Source: Patescibacteria group bacterium (lineage in GTDB: Bacteria; Patescibacteriota; Minisyncoccia; Moranbacterales; SCTJ01). Taken from it: a stretch of DNA of 43,398 bases. The notes beneath the pieces are model-generated. The model saw only the letters and a program-made list of their open reading frames with translations, had not been told where the DNA came from and ran no database searches. A program made the position numbers and the translations under genes. The stretch spans positions 1 through 43,398 of the forward strand of contig SCTJ01000079.1 in assembly GCA_004297805.1 (NCBI GenBank). Direction: 5' to 3'. Positions within the stretch are counted from its first letter, which is position 1. The number at the start of each line of letters is the position of its first letter. Shown piece after piece: positions 32,744 through 41,022 of this stretch.

Positions 32744-34537
32744 CTAGACCTGCAGCTTCTTCTGCTGACACTCCACACTATAATTCCGCCAAAGCACTTT
32801 GAAATTTTCGTCGTTCAGAAGCATGTTGAATGTTCCTTCGCCTATAATTTGACTATCCTTGAACATATAGACGTAGTCGAAGTGCTGCAAAAGATGCAAA
32901 CTATGGACAGCTGAAATAACCACCTTATCATCGAAGGCATTGAAGATGTTCTGATAGATTTGCACCTCGTTTTCCACATCCACGCTACTGGTCGGCTCAT
33001 CTAGGAGTAAAAATTGGCTATTAGCAGCCGCCAACAATCCCCGCGCTAAAGCCAGGCGCTGTTTCTCTCCGCCGCTCAAGGACACTCCTCGCTCCAGCAC
33101 ACTGGTCTTTAGGCCCTTTTCCAAGCGACCAATCAATCCTCCGAGGTTGGCCAATTCGATCACCCGCTCGACTTCTTTGTGATCCAGATGAACTCCCAAT
33201 GTGATATTGTATTCAATGGTGTTGTTGAAAATTTCTGATTCCTGAGGAATGAGAGTGCATTGTTCATGAATATGCGCCAGGCCTTTCTCCAGTTTTTTGC
33301 CATCACAATACACACTCACGCTATCTGCCCGGTGGAGACCCCTCAGTAGAGAAAGAATGGTACTCTTGCCCGAGCCACTCACTCCAATCAAGGCAATTTT
33401 TTTGTTGCGTTCGATACTCAACGATGCGTCAATCACCGCTTGTCGCTCTTGCTGATCTCCATCCTCTCCGCGATAGGTGAAATTGAGTTTTTTCAGTTGG
33501 ATCACCTTCCAATCGCGTGGCAATCCCGCGGGCTTCTCGGAACATAGTTTGGCGTGCTCTCGCAAGATGTCCTCAGCGGCCACCATTGCTGCGTTCTGCT
33601 TCACCACTTCGCCATATTTCCAGGTGAAAGTGTAGAAAGAATCCCCCACCCGAGTCAAATACTGATAGAGAATAAACAGCGTGCCAATCACAATCACGCC
33701 CTGATCGCGATAAGAATTGTAGGCATTCCACAATAAAGCCCCCGAGGTCATGATAGAAATCAGGGTATTGGCCGAGAACCATTTCCACTCGTTGATTTTG
33801 CTATTCTCACCAAACACTACGAAGGGCTTCATGGAACGCGTTTCCATTTCTTTGACAGCTTGACCCTTGAGACGCAAGGAGATGATGGTCACATAGTTGC
33901 TGATATAGTCATAGATTCCCGCCGCGATGAAATTTTCTCCTTTGTTGATAGTCCGATACTGTTTGATTAGGCGTGTGTCAAATTTGATAACCATAATGAT
34001 AGATGCCATGGCTGCCAGTAGCACAATGACCAAGGGACGCACGTCATAGAGAGACAGCACAACAATAGACATTACCAATCCGATGGAATTTTGGATCATG
34101 ATAAACAACTCGCTGGAAAAATCAAACAGTCGCTCGCTGGCCTTGTTGATTTTGTCGATAGTGTCACCGGAATGATGATCTTTGTGCCAACTGGTTGGCA
34201 ACTCCATAGTCTTGGCAAATAGAGTCTGCCGATAATTTTTGCGTGCCAGAAAAGCGTTTTTGGTTTCAATCACCCGGGAAACTCCGTGAAAAAACCAACC
34301 CACAGCATTGATCACCACCAGCGCCAGCGCACCCCAAGCCACTAACGTCACCTGTTGGCTGCCGCTTTTTTCAAACTGAATTACATCAAAAATTTTGCCA
34401 ATCACAATGGGACTAAGGAGCCACACCACATTTCCCAAAGCCGAAAGCACGACAAACCACACCACCCGTCGGTGCGCTCCGACCGAGTAGTGCCACAGGT
34501 ATTGCAACAAATTGAGTAATGGATTTTTGGAAAACAT
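32744..34537 (-). CDS. ABC exporter half-transporter
   Basis: 597 residues from ATG at 34535-34537. N-terminal membrane domain with six helices (about 30-320) and a C-terminal ATPase: Walker A GVSGSGKS, signature LSGGEKQRLALARGL, Walker B FLLLDEPTSSVD, and the H-loop VISAVHSLHLL. Fused membrane and ATPase domains are typical of lipid, peptide or drug exporters that act as dimers (MsbA-like). The substrate is not clear. A TAGAAT 11 bases before the start and the lack of an SD point to a nearly leaderless mRNA. Confidence 0.92.
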   Translation of the reverse strand: MFSKNPLLNLLQYLWHYSVGAHRRVVWFVVLSALGNVVWLLSPIVIGKIFDVIQFEKSGSQQVTLVAWGALALVVINAVGWFFHGVSRVIETKNAFLARKNYRQTLFAKTMELPTSWHKDHHSGDTIDKINKASERLFDFSSELFIMIQNSIGLVMSIVVLSLYDVRPLVIVLLAAMASIIMVIKFDTRLIKQYRTINKGENFIAAGIYDYISNYVTIISLRLKGQAVKEMETRSMKPFVVFGENSKINEWKWFSANTLISIMTSGALLWNAYNSYRDQGVIVIGTLFILYQYLTRVGDSFYTFTWKYGEVVKQNAAMVAAEDILREHAKLCSEKPAGLPRDWKVIQLKKLNFTYRGEDGDQQERQAVIDASLSIERNKKIALIGVSGSGKSTILSLLRGLHRADSVSVYCDGKKLEKGLAHIHEQCTLIPQESEIFNNTIEYNITLGVHLDHKEVERVIELANLGGLIGRLEKGLKTSVLERGVSLSGGEKQRLALARGLLAAANSQFLLLDEPTSSVDVENEVQIYQNIFNAFDDKVVISAVHSLHLLQHFDYVYMFKDSQIIGEGTFNMLLNDENFKVLWRNYSVECQQKKLQV

Positions 34538-34601
34538 ATTCCAACTTGATTCTATCACAAAAACGGGCATATTCCCAAATAATCTGGATGGAAAACCAAA
34601 A

Positions 34602-34628
34602 GTGCGCCGACAAAGCGTAGCGGCGCAC
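34602..34628 (-). terminator. Terminator of the cupin gene
   Basis: GTGCGCCG and CGGCGCAC arms followed by TTTTGGTTTTCC on the minus strand, 24 bases after the cupin stop codon. Confidence 0.85.
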
Positions 34629-34651
34629 CCCATCGACAAACAAAGCATAGC

Positions 34652-35050
34652 CTACTCCGTTGTCACACCTTCAAACTCAGCTTCATTGGCCACCGCCTCG
34701 GCCTTAGTGGTTCGCACAATCCCATCCTTGTGATGCGCCGGAGAATAGATAGTATAGAGCTTCAAGGCCACGCTTCCAGACACGTTAATGACATTATGCT
34801 GGGCTCCAGAGGGCACCACCACCGCGTCGCCATCACTCACCGTGTATTCATGGCCATCGATGATCACTTGGCCCTCGCCCGATTCAAAACGAAAGAACTG
34901 ATCATTGTCCGGATGCACTTCCATGCCGATTTCTTCATTGGGCGCCAAACTCATCGCCACCAATTGACTGTGCTTGCCGGTATAGAGCACCTGACGAAAA
35001 TTCTCGTTGGCTGTTGTTAGCTTCTCAATGTTGGCTTTATAACCTTTCAT
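34652..35050 (-). CDS. Cupin-domain protein
   Basis: 132 residues from ATG at 35048-35050. The two cupin motifs are visible: EEIGMEVHPDNDQFFRFESG with its metal-binding His/Glu positions, and DAVVVPSGAQHNVINVSG. A single small beta-barrel of this kind may be a sugar isomerase, a dioxygenase or a binding protein; the sequence is closest to the general cupin_2 group (often mannose-6-phosphate isomerase-like). It stands as a one-gene unit with its own terminator. No SD. Confidence 0.88.
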   Translation of the reverse strand: MKGYKANIEKLTTANENFRQVLYTGKHSQLVAMSLAPNEEIGMEVHPDNDQFFRFESGEGQVIIDGHEYTVSDGDAVVVPSGAQHNVINVSGSVALKLYTIYSPAHHKDGIVRTTKAEAVANEAEFEGVTTE

Positions 35051-35124
35051 AATATTTTTTGAACTTAAAATAATTAACCTACTCTCGTAGTACAACTGAA
35101 ACACAAAAAAACAACGTTATCCCA

Positions 35125-35853
35125 TTAGCGTCGCATCAACATCTCTCGCTGCCTCTTTGACAAACGCTCAATGGCATAACGCAACATGGTCCGCGGCATA
35201 TTATGCCGCCTGGGCAACAAATATTCTAGCAGCACTTTTTCGCCACACTTTTTTCCAACTTCCCGCAGCATCCAACCCGTCGCCTTGTGAATCAAATCAT
35301 GTTTGTCATTCATCAGCCTGTCTGCCATAGCCAGCGCGTCGGAACACTGTCCACAACCAATTTCCGGAAAAGTGGCCAAAATAGCAATCCGGCGTTCCCA
35401 CATATTTTTTGAACGGGCTAATCTTCGTAGAATCCCTTTGGGTTTTCCCAATAGATACGCTCCGACAATGCGCGGCGTTGTGACATCCACCAAATCCCAG
35501 TTGTTGATGAACTGCGTGTTGGATAAATAAAAATCAAAAATCGTTTTACGTTTAGACGTATTGGTTGTTTCAAATTGCGCTACCAACATGAGCAGCGCAC
35601 ACAAGCGCTCTTCGTGTTTACCATGCTTGAGAATATTTTTTATGTCCGACAAAGAGGCTTGCTCCGCATAGCGCGTGACCACGCATCGCGTATCCGGCAC
35701 CATCACGCCCCAAAACTCATCGCCCTCGGCATATTCTCCTTTGCCGGTTTTGAAAAAACCAGCTAGCAATTTGGCTTTTCTTGGATTGGCTAAACGCGCG
35801 AATTCTTTTTTGACCTTACTCGCAACTGACTCAACCCTCCTGCTGTGTAACAT
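35125..35853 (-). CDS. DNA alkylation repair protein (AlkD-like, HEAT repeats)
   Basis: 242 residues from ATG at 35851-35853. The AlkD features are clear: RKAKLLAGFFKTGKGEYAEG near the start, then HEAT-like helices with NWDLVDVTTPRIVGAYLLGK, the WERRIAILATFPEI helix, and LIHKATGWMLREVGKK. AlkD enzymes excise positively charged N3- and N7-alkylpurines without base flipping; the tryptophan and aspartate of the NWDLVD segment that contact the lesion are kept. Cytoplasmic. A long ORF extends further upstream but without conserved sequence. TATAAT lies about 36 bases before the start. Confidence 0.9.
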   Translation of the reverse strand: MLHSRRVESVASKVKKEFARLANPRKAKLLAGFFKTGKGEYAEGDEFWGVMVPDTRCVVTRYAEQASLSDIKNILKHGKHEERLCALLMLVAQFETTNTSKRKTIFDFYLSNTQFINNWDLVDVTTPRIVGAYLLGKPKGILRRLARSKNMWERRIAILATFPEIGCGQCSDALAMADRLMNDKHDLIHKATGWMLREVGKKCGEKVLLEYLLPRRHNMPRTMLRYAIERLSKRQREMLMRR

Positions 35854-35959
35854 AAATCGCTGACCAAATAATAATTCTTTGTGATTATATCTTAAATCCA
35901 AAATGATTGGGCGGCAAATGACCATTGAACAACTAAATAAATTTTTGGGAGAACAAATG

Positions 35960-36036
35960 ATTCAAAAAGTCGAAACCCCCTCCGCTCGCTGAGCAAAGGG
36001 GGTTCGGGTTCGTTGTTGTTGTGGAGTCGCTACTCC
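35960..36036 (-). repeat. 3' module copy A: stop codon hairpin, CAA spacer, terminator
   Basis: On the minus strand GGAGTAGCGACTCC (a hairpin that holds the guaA stop codon TAG), a CAACAACAACGAACCCG spacer, then AACCCCC...GGGGGTT around TTTGCTCAGCGAGCGGA and TTTCGACTTTTTG. Copy B at 37721-37800 is almost identical. Confidence 0.9.
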
Positions 36037-37604
36037 ATCTCGGTTGTGGCCGGCGGCTTCGGGGTATAATCGACGAACACGCGCACGACCTGGCGATGCC
36101 TCCCGACCACGCTGATGATCTCGTCCTCCACCGCCACCGGCAGGTGGAAAGGCTTTGTGGTCATGAAGTCGAAGGTCGTGACCGGCCGCACGACGATGGC
36201 CGACCGATAGACCCGCCCCTCGCCCTTGATGCCGACCGTATCGAGACAGAGCATGGCCACGGGGCACTGAGCGATCTTGTTCCAGAGGTTGTGCTCCTGG
36301 AGAATCTCCCGCACCCGCGCATCCGCCCAGCGCACGACCGTCAGACGCTTCGGAGTGATCGACTTGCCGACCACCCGAATGAACAGCCCAGGTCCCGGGA
36401 ACGGATGCCGATTGACGATCCAGTCCGGCAGCCCCACCGCCGCCGCCAGATCGCGCACCTCGTACTTGAAAAGGTTGCGCAGCGGATGGATCTCCTGATA
36501 GCGGAGCTTGAGGCCGATGTTGTGATGCGACTTGATGAGGGCCGCTTCCCCCACCTTGCCAGACTCGATGAAGTCGGTGGCCAAGCTCCCCTGAGCTACG
36601 AACACCGGCTTCCCAAACCGCTCCGCCAGCCGCTTCGCCTCGCTGTCGAAGGTCCAGGCGTATTCCCCCTTGAAATGCCGGCGCTTGCACTCGGCGTTGA
36701 TCGTCGGGCCGATGGCTTTCCGGAACCGCGCCGCGGCCCGCACCACCTTGAGCTGGACTTTGGCAGCCTGAGCCGCCATACGGATCTCCCGAAGCTCGTT
36801 CTCGCGGAGCGCGCCGTGATCGATGGTCACTGCGTGTAAACGCTTCCCGAGCACCGGTTCCAAAGCGGCCCCCAGGAAACTTGAGTCCACGCCGCCACTC
36901 ATCCCGATGAGCACGTGCGCGTCCCCGATGGCCGCCAGCACTTCCTGCTGGATTGCCTTGATCTCGTCTCCAGACTCCCAGTCCTCGACGCAGCCGCAGA
37001 TGTTCTCACAGAAGTTCTTGAGAATCTGTTTCCCCTCCACGGTTTCCCGCACCTCCGGATGGAACTGCACGCCCCAGATCCGGCGCCGGAGATTGCTCAT
37101 GGCGATGATGACGTTACTCGGCACCGAGAGTCCGGTCATCCCGAAACCCTTGGGCAGAGCCGTCACGCTATCGCCGTGGCTCATCCAGACCGTCGTGGAC
37201 TCGTGGTCCGCGTGGTGCGAGAACAACGGATCCTCGTTCCCGAACGTCGCCTGAGCCGGGCCATACTCCCGACTCCCGGGATGCGCCTTGACCTCGCCGC
37301 CCAACCGCTGCGCCAGCCATTGCATCCCGTAGCAGATGCCGAGGATCGGCACCTTCAGCTTCAGGATCTGCTCCGGCGGCTGCGGCGCGTTCTCCTCGTA
37401 GACACTGGCCACGCCGCCGGAGATGATGATCCCCTTGGGCCGGTTACTCTGGAGCCACTCCTCGGCCTTCCCCGAGGAAAGCACGATCGACCGGTAGCCG
37501 ATCTCGCGGAGCGTCCGATTGATCACCTTGGTGTACTGCGAACTCATGTCGATGACCAGGAGTTGAACCCCAGCCTTTCCCTTCGCCTTCACCTTAGTCT
37601 TCAC
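36030..37604 (-). CDS. guaA: GMP synthase (glutamine-hydrolysing)
   Basis: 524 residues from GTG at 37602-37604, seven bases after AAGGAGG. Glutaminase domain with nucleophile C91 in ILGICYGMQW, and H182/E184 in GVQFHPEV; ATP-pyrophosphatase domain with the PP-loop SGGVDSS (236-242) and FVAQGSLATDFIESG; dimerisation domain ending KPPATTEME, close to the KPPATIEWE end of known GuaA. All catalytic parts are intact. It turns XMP, glutamine and ATP into GMP. The gene is GC-rich, SD-led and carries its own promoter and a terminator module, unlike the housekeeping genes lepA, clpB and murJ here. It may therefore be acquired. No other purine gene is in the window. Confidence 0.96.
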   Translation of the reverse strand: MKTKVKAKGKAGVQLLVIDMSSQYTKVINRTLREIGYRSIVLSSGKAEEWLQSNRPKGIIISGGVASVYEENAPQPPEQILKLKVPILGICYGMQWLAQRLGGEVKAHPGSREYGPAQATFGNEDPLFSHHADHESTTVWMSHGDSVTALPKGFGMTGLSVPSNVIIAMSNLRRRIWGVQFHPEVRETVEGKQILKNFCENICGCVEDWESGDEIKAIQQEVLAAIGDAHVLIGMSGGVDSSFLGAALEPVLGKRLHAVTIDHGALRENELREIRMAAQAAKVQLKVVRAAARFRKAIGPTINAECKRRHFKGEYAWTFDSEAKRLAERFGKPVFVAQGSLATDFIESGKVGEAALIKSHHNIGLKLRYQEIHPLRNLFKYEVRDLAAAVGLPDWIVNRHPFPGPGLFIRVVGKSITPKRLTVVRWADARVREILQEHNLWNKIAQCPVAMLCLDTVGIKGEGRVYRSAIVVRPVTTFDFMTTKPFHLPVAVEDEIISVVGRHRQVVRVFVDYTPKPPATTEME

Positions 37605-37675
37605 CTGCGACCTCCTTCTCCCCTGTGGGGTTTGTCGACGAAAAAAGCATCTCCTTGGAACTCTCCTTGCTCTAA

Positions 37676-37705
37676 CTTATAGCAGCACAATTGCTAGGAC
37701 GTCAA
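37676..37705 (-). promoter_or_regulatory. Promoter of guaA
   Basis: TTGACG (37705-37700), 18 bases, TATAAG (37681-37676), 16 bases after terminator module B. The leader is about 70 nt. Confidence 0.75.
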
Positions 37706-37720
37706 TTAGACAAACATATT

Positions 37721-37800
37721 ATTCAAAAAAGTCGAAACCCCCCTCCGCTCGCTGAGCAAAGGGGGGTTCGGGTTCGTTGTTGTTGTGGAGTCGCTACTCC
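37721..37800 (-). repeat. 3' module copy B: stop codon hairpin, CAA spacer, terminator
   Basis: Same module as at 35960-36036, with one more C/G pair in the stem (six) and one more T. The stop codon of the 130-aa gene lies in the GGAGTAGCGACTCC hairpin. Confidence 0.9.
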
Positions 37801-38186
37801 GGAGCCTTTGCTCCGCGAAGATACAACCGGGAGAAGAAATCGTAGTCGGTGTCGCCCTGGTTGCGGACCCAGTCAACCTTGGGAGCCAGTTCTTCCACTG
37901 ACATGCGATCATGCAGCCCGCCATAAAGGTTGTAGTAGGCAGTGCCTGCACCCGCACCGCCGCCGGCGACGTACTCGACATGCACCAGCTGGCGATCAAG
38001 GAGTTTCAGGATTGCCCCCGGCTTGGCATCGGAGAGATCCTTGGTCACCTTCTGGATCTCCTCCGCACTCCGGGCCTTCTTCTCGTCCGCTCCTCCTTCG
38101 TGGATGAATAGCCACCAGGCAGTCACAAGGCCCAGAATCAGGATGACGATGTATCCGCCCAGACTGGTGCGTTTACTACTGCTCAT
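37794..38186 (-). CDS. 130-aa membrane-anchored protein, unknown (GC-rich unit)
   Basis: A G-rich SD (GAGGGGGGGGCGG) precedes ATG. A single membrane helix (about 12-29, YIVILILGLVTAWWLFIH) is followed by a helical stretch (EEIQKVTKDLSDAK) and a small domain with AYYNLYGGLHDRMSVEEL and YDFFSRLYLRGAKAPE. It would face the outside of the cytoplasmic membrane. No family recognised. One-gene unit with own promoter (38278-38306) and a terminator module that is nearly identical to that of guaA, though the proteins are unrelated, so the module itself has been copied. Confidence 0.7.
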   Translation of the reverse strand: MSSSKRTSLGGYIVILILGLVTAWWLFIHEGGADEKKARSAEEIQKVTKDLSDAKPGAILKLLDRQLVHVEYVAGGGAGAGTAYYNLYGGLHDRMSVEELAPKVDWVRNQGDTDYDFFSRLYLRGAKAPE

Positions 38187-38277
38187 CTTCCGCCCCCCCC
38201 TCTTGGTAAAAATATGCTATGCCTTGCAGATCCCATTGCGAGACTCTGCGCCTGTTTTCGTCCCCAGAGAACTCGCC

Positions 38278-38306
38278 ATTGTGTTGCGTTTGAGGTAATT
38301 TGTCAA
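38278..38306 (-). promoter_or_regulatory. Promoter of the 130-aa membrane protein gene
   Basis: TTGACA (38306-38301), 17 bases, CACAAT (38283-38278), 18 bases after the terminator of the zinc-ribbon pair. Confidence 0.8.
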
Positions 38307-38324
38307 GTCTGTTTTTTCCATTTG

Positions 38325-38355
38325 AAAACCGGGAGCAACGTTGCCACTCCCGGTC
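38325..38355 (-). terminator. Terminator of the zinc-ribbon gene pair
   Basis: GACCGGGAG and CTCCCGGTTTT around an 11-base loop, 13 bases after the stop codon. Confidence 0.85.
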
Positions 38356-38368
38356 TTCACAAAGGACG

Positions 38369-38554
38369 CTACACTGAACGCCCTTGCCCTTGATTCATCC
38401 CCGAACCGCCGCAGGTCGGACAGACCTCGACGAACTTTCCGTCCGCATCCCGGACAAACTTCAGCCCAGAACACGTTGGGCAGAAGTTCCTGTTCGCCCA
38501 CTCCTTGATGCGACGTTCGGTTATCCCCTCGTTACCCTGCTTTTTCACCGCCAT
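38369..38554 (-). CDS. 61-aa zinc-ribbon microprotein
   Basis: ATG at 38552-38554 is chosen for the GAGGAGG-type SD upstream (AGAGGAGGAGCAGAAG); a longer frame exists but lacks a start signal. Two cysteine knuckles, CPTC (29-32 region) and CPTCGGSG, 20 residues apart, suggest one zinc ribbon of DnaJ central-domain type (CxxCxGxG in the second). The N terminus is basic (MAVKKQGNEGITERRIKEWA), so nucleic-acid binding is possible. It overlaps the end of the gene before it by 23 bases in another frame, with its SD inside that gene: translational coupling is likely. Not homologous to anything I can name. Confidence 0.65.
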   Translation of the reverse strand: MAVKKQGNEGITERRIKEWANRNFCPTCSGLKFVRDADGKFVEVCPTCGGSGMNQGQGRSV

Positions 38555-38702
38555 GACGATTCTTCTGCTCCTCCTCTTTCCGGACACACCTGGGGCACGG
38601 CACCACTCCACCGGCCAGCATGTGCCTGCTATTGAAGCATAGCGGGCAGACTTCCTTCACCTGCGTCTTATCATCTTCCGAAACCTGCGGGACTGCCCCC
38701 AT
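38532..38702 (-). CDS. 56-aa zinc-ribbon microprotein
   Basis: ATG at 38700-38702 lies seven bases after AGGAGGGG. The product has two knuckles, CPLC and CPRC, 16 residues apart, in EVCPLCFNSRHMLAGGVV and PCPRCVRKEEEQ, and a charged C terminus ending GGEKAG. Likely binds one zinc ion. Too short to be found by length filters, but it has a promoter with perfect spacing, a strong SD, and a partner with the same domain type whose start overlaps its end. Function unknown; tiny zinc ribbons often act in transcription or translation. Confidence 0.7.
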   Translation of the reverse strand: MGAVPQVSEDDKTQVKEVCPLCFNSRHMLAGGVVPCPRCVRKEEEQKNRHGGEKAG

Positions 38703-38733
38703 GCGGTACCCCTCCTGGTTAGTGAACCGAAAA

Positions 38734-38762
38734 ATTGTAACCCTAAAAAGCCGACCTGTAAA
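38734..38762 (-). promoter_or_regulatory. Promoter whose -35 box is the loop of the preceding terminator
   Basis: TTTACA (38762-38757), 17 bases, TACAAT (38739-38734). The -35 hexamer is exactly the six-base loop of the hemerythrin terminator hairpin. Confidence 0.75.
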
Positions 38763-38769
38763 GGTCGGC
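38745..38769 (-). terminator. Hemerythrin terminator
   Basis: GCCGACC-TTTACA-GGTCGGC then TTTTT on the minus strand: a classical intrinsic terminator, overlapping the next promoter. Confidence 0.9.
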
Positions 38770-38793
38770 CCAATAAGTTGCCGACATTCAAAG

Positions 38794-39201
38794 CTACTCT
38801 AGCCCATGCTCCTTGAAACACGGCACGTATTTTTGATCCATCTCCACTACATGTTTAACCAACCAGTAGTCCAGCAGTTCCACTAGTTCACCCGCCAGGC
38901 GTTCCAAGTCATCCTCGCGGAAAAAATGTTTTTTGAATTCAAAAATTTGAGTCCGAAAATCCATGTGCTGCAACAAATGTTCTTCGGCCCCCTCGTATTT
39001 AAACTCATCGAAGTAATTTTCTTCAACTGCAAAATGATAGTCAGCATAATCTGACAGTTCGTGCAAAACGGTGACCAACTTGTCTTTGGCGTCCCCACGC
39101 AAAAACGCATCATAAAGCTCATTAAAAGTTCCGAAGAACTTCTGATGTTGCGCATCAATTATTTTGACGCCCACCGCATACTGAGGTGTCCATTTAATCA
39201 T
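38794..39201 (-). CDS. Bacteriohemerythrin
   Basis: 135 residues, the usual length. All metal ligands are present: H19 (DAQHQ), H56 and E60 (YHFAVEENYF), H75 and H79 (EHLLQH), H117 and D122 (KHVVEMDQ). A di-iron site that binds O2 reversibly is expected. It may store or sense oxygen; in small-genome anaerobes it may protect iron-sulfur enzymes such as the ferredoxin and radical SAM protein in this region. No SD; the start follows an AT-rich leader. Ends at an intrinsic terminator. Confidence 0.95.
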   Translation of the reverse strand: MIKWTPQYAVGVKIIDAQHQKFFGTFNELYDAFLRGDAKDKLVTVLHELSDYADYHFAVEENYFDEFKYEGAEEHLLQHMDFRTQIFEFKKHFFREDDLERLAGELVELLDYWLVKHVVEMDQKYVPCFKEHGLE

Positions 39202-39222
39202 ACATTTATTTTTAAAAACTAA

Positions 39223-41013
39223 TTAGCTTTTGAGTACCGCCAGGAAGGCATCCGGCGGAATATTCACTTTGCCAATATTTTTCATTTTCTTCTTGCCCTT
39301 CTTCTGTTTATCGAGTAGTTTGTTTTTGCGCGTCACGTCACCACCATAGAGCTTAGCAATCACATCCTTGCGAAAAGCACTGATCGTTTCCCGCGCTACC
39401 ACTTTGCCGCCGATCGTGGCTTGCAAAGCAATCGCAAAATTTTGACGCGGAATGGCCTTCTTGAGTTTTTCCACCGTTGATTTGCCTTCAGCAAAAGCGC
39501 GCTCTTTGGGCACAATGCGAGAAAAGGCTTCCACCTTGTCGCCCGCCACCACAATGTCCAATTTCACCAAGTCATAGGGGCGATAGCCGATGAGCTCATA
39601 GTTCATCGAAGCAAAACCGGACGACACGCTTTTCAAATTGTCATGAAAATTGACAATCACATCCATGAGTGGCGCCTCGAATGACAAGAGCACAGTTTCT
39701 TGATTCAAATATTCGGTGTTGGTATAGGTACTGCGAATTTGGCCGGTCAGGTCCATAACTGATCCCAAATAATTGCCAGGGGTAACAATGTCCAATTTCA
39801 CAAACGGTTCAAAGATTTCTTCAATAATCGATGGGTCAGGCAGTTCGGAGGGTGAATAGACTTTAATAATTTCTGCTTGATTGCTGACTTTCACTTCATA
39901 GACCACACTCGGCGTAGTGATGGTCGGATGCATGTTGAATTCGCGCTCCAAGCGCTCTTGGATAATCTCCAAATGCAAGAGTCCCAAAAAGCCACAGCGG
40001 AAACCGCGTCCCAAGGCCTTGTTGCTTTCCGGTTCGAAAGTGAAAGCCGCGTCATTCAATTTCAGCTTCTCCAGCGAGTCGCGCATGACATTGTAGTCTT
40101 CGCCATCCACCGGATAGAGACTGGCATAAACCATCGGTTTCACTTCCTTGTAACCTGGCAGACGTTCGGTGACTGTTTTTTGATTGGCCGCGGTAATCGT
40201 GTCTCCCACCCGGCAAAACGCCACGTCCTTGAAGCCAGTGGCAATATAACCGATGTCTCCAGCTACAATCATAGAATCAGGCACTAGCTTGGGTTTAAAG
40301 TATCCCACCTCCACTACCGGTGTTTCTTTTTCCGTGGCCAGCATGAAAATTTGATCATCGCGTTTAGCCGTGCCATCCACGATGCGCACATAAGCCACCA
40401 CTCCCTTATAAAGATCGTATTTGGAATCAAAAATGAGCGCCCGCAAAGGTTTGTCCGCGTCCCCCACTGGCGCCGGAATGCGTTCCACCACCGCCGCCAA
40501 AATTTCTTCTACTCCGATGCCGGTCTTGCCTGAGGCCAACAAAATATCTTCCTCCTTGCAACCCAAAATGTGCACGATTTCTTTTTTGGTTTTTTCTATT
40601 TGCGCGTTGGGTAAATCAATTTTGTTGACCACGGGAATGATTTCTAACCCCTGCTCGATGGCCAAATATAAATTGGAAAGGGTTTGGGCTTGCACGCCCT
40701 TGGTTGAGTCCACCAACAAAACAGCGCCTTCCACGGCTGCCAAAGACCGCGACACTTCATAGTTGAAATCCACGTGCCCCGGGGTATCGATCAAATTGAG
40801 TACATATTCTGTCCCTTGGTGCACATGATGCATGCGCACCGGTTGCAATTTGATGGTGATGCCTCGCTCACGTTCCAAATCCATCTGATCCAGGAGCTGA
40901 TCCATCATTTTCCTCTTTTCAACAGTCTTGGTGGATTCCAAAAGACGATCAGCCAAAGTCGACTTGCCGTGATCAATATGCGCGATAATACAAAAGTTTC
41001 TGACATTCTGCAT
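39223..41013 (-). CDS. lepA: Elongation factor 4 (LepA)
   Basis: 596 residues, complete. G1 AHIDHGKST (11-19), G3 DTPGHVDF, G4 NKIDLP, and the EF4-specific C-terminal domain with GDKVEAFSRIVPKERAF and VNIPPDAFLAVLKS at the end. EF4 back-translocates or helps to mature ribosomes under stress. Promoter TTGCCA-16-TATGAT ends nine bases before the ATG and there is no SD, so the mRNA is probably leaderless. Ordinary base composition. A useful marker for placing the organism in a tree. Confidence 0.98.
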   Translation of the reverse strand: MQNVRNFCIIAHIDHGKSTLADRLLESTKTVEKRKMMDQLLDQMDLERERGITIKLQPVRMHHVHQGTEYVLNLIDTPGHVDFNYEVSRSLAAVEGAVLLVDSTKGVQAQTLSNLYLAIEQGLEIIPVVNKIDLPNAQIEKTKKEIVHILGCKEEDILLASGKTGIGVEEILAAVVERIPAPVGDADKPLRALIFDSKYDLYKGVVAYVRIVDGTAKRDDQIFMLATEKETPVVEVGYFKPKLVPDSMIVAGDIGYIATGFKDVAFCRVGDTITAANQKTVTERLPGYKEVKPMVYASLYPVDGEDYNVMRDSLEKLKLNDAAFTFEPESNKALGRGFRCGFLGLLHLEIIQERLEREFNMHPTITTPSVVYEVKVSNQAEIIKVYSPSELPDPSIIEEIFEPFVKLDIVTPGNYLGSVMDLTGQIRSTYTNTEYLNQETVLLSFEAPLMDVIVNFHDNLKSVSSGFASMNYELIGYRPYDLVKLDIVVAGDKVEAFSRIVPKERAFAEGKSTVEKLKKAIPRQNFAIALQATIGGKVVARETISAFRKDVIAKLYGGDVTRKNKLLDKQKKGKKKMKNIGKVNIPPDAFLAVLKS

Positions 41014-41022
41014 AGTTACTTC

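Noticed and set aside
36021-37682. Long plus-strand ORFs opposite guaA
   Set aside because: guaA on the minus strand is unambiguous with intact active sites; the others are shadows.
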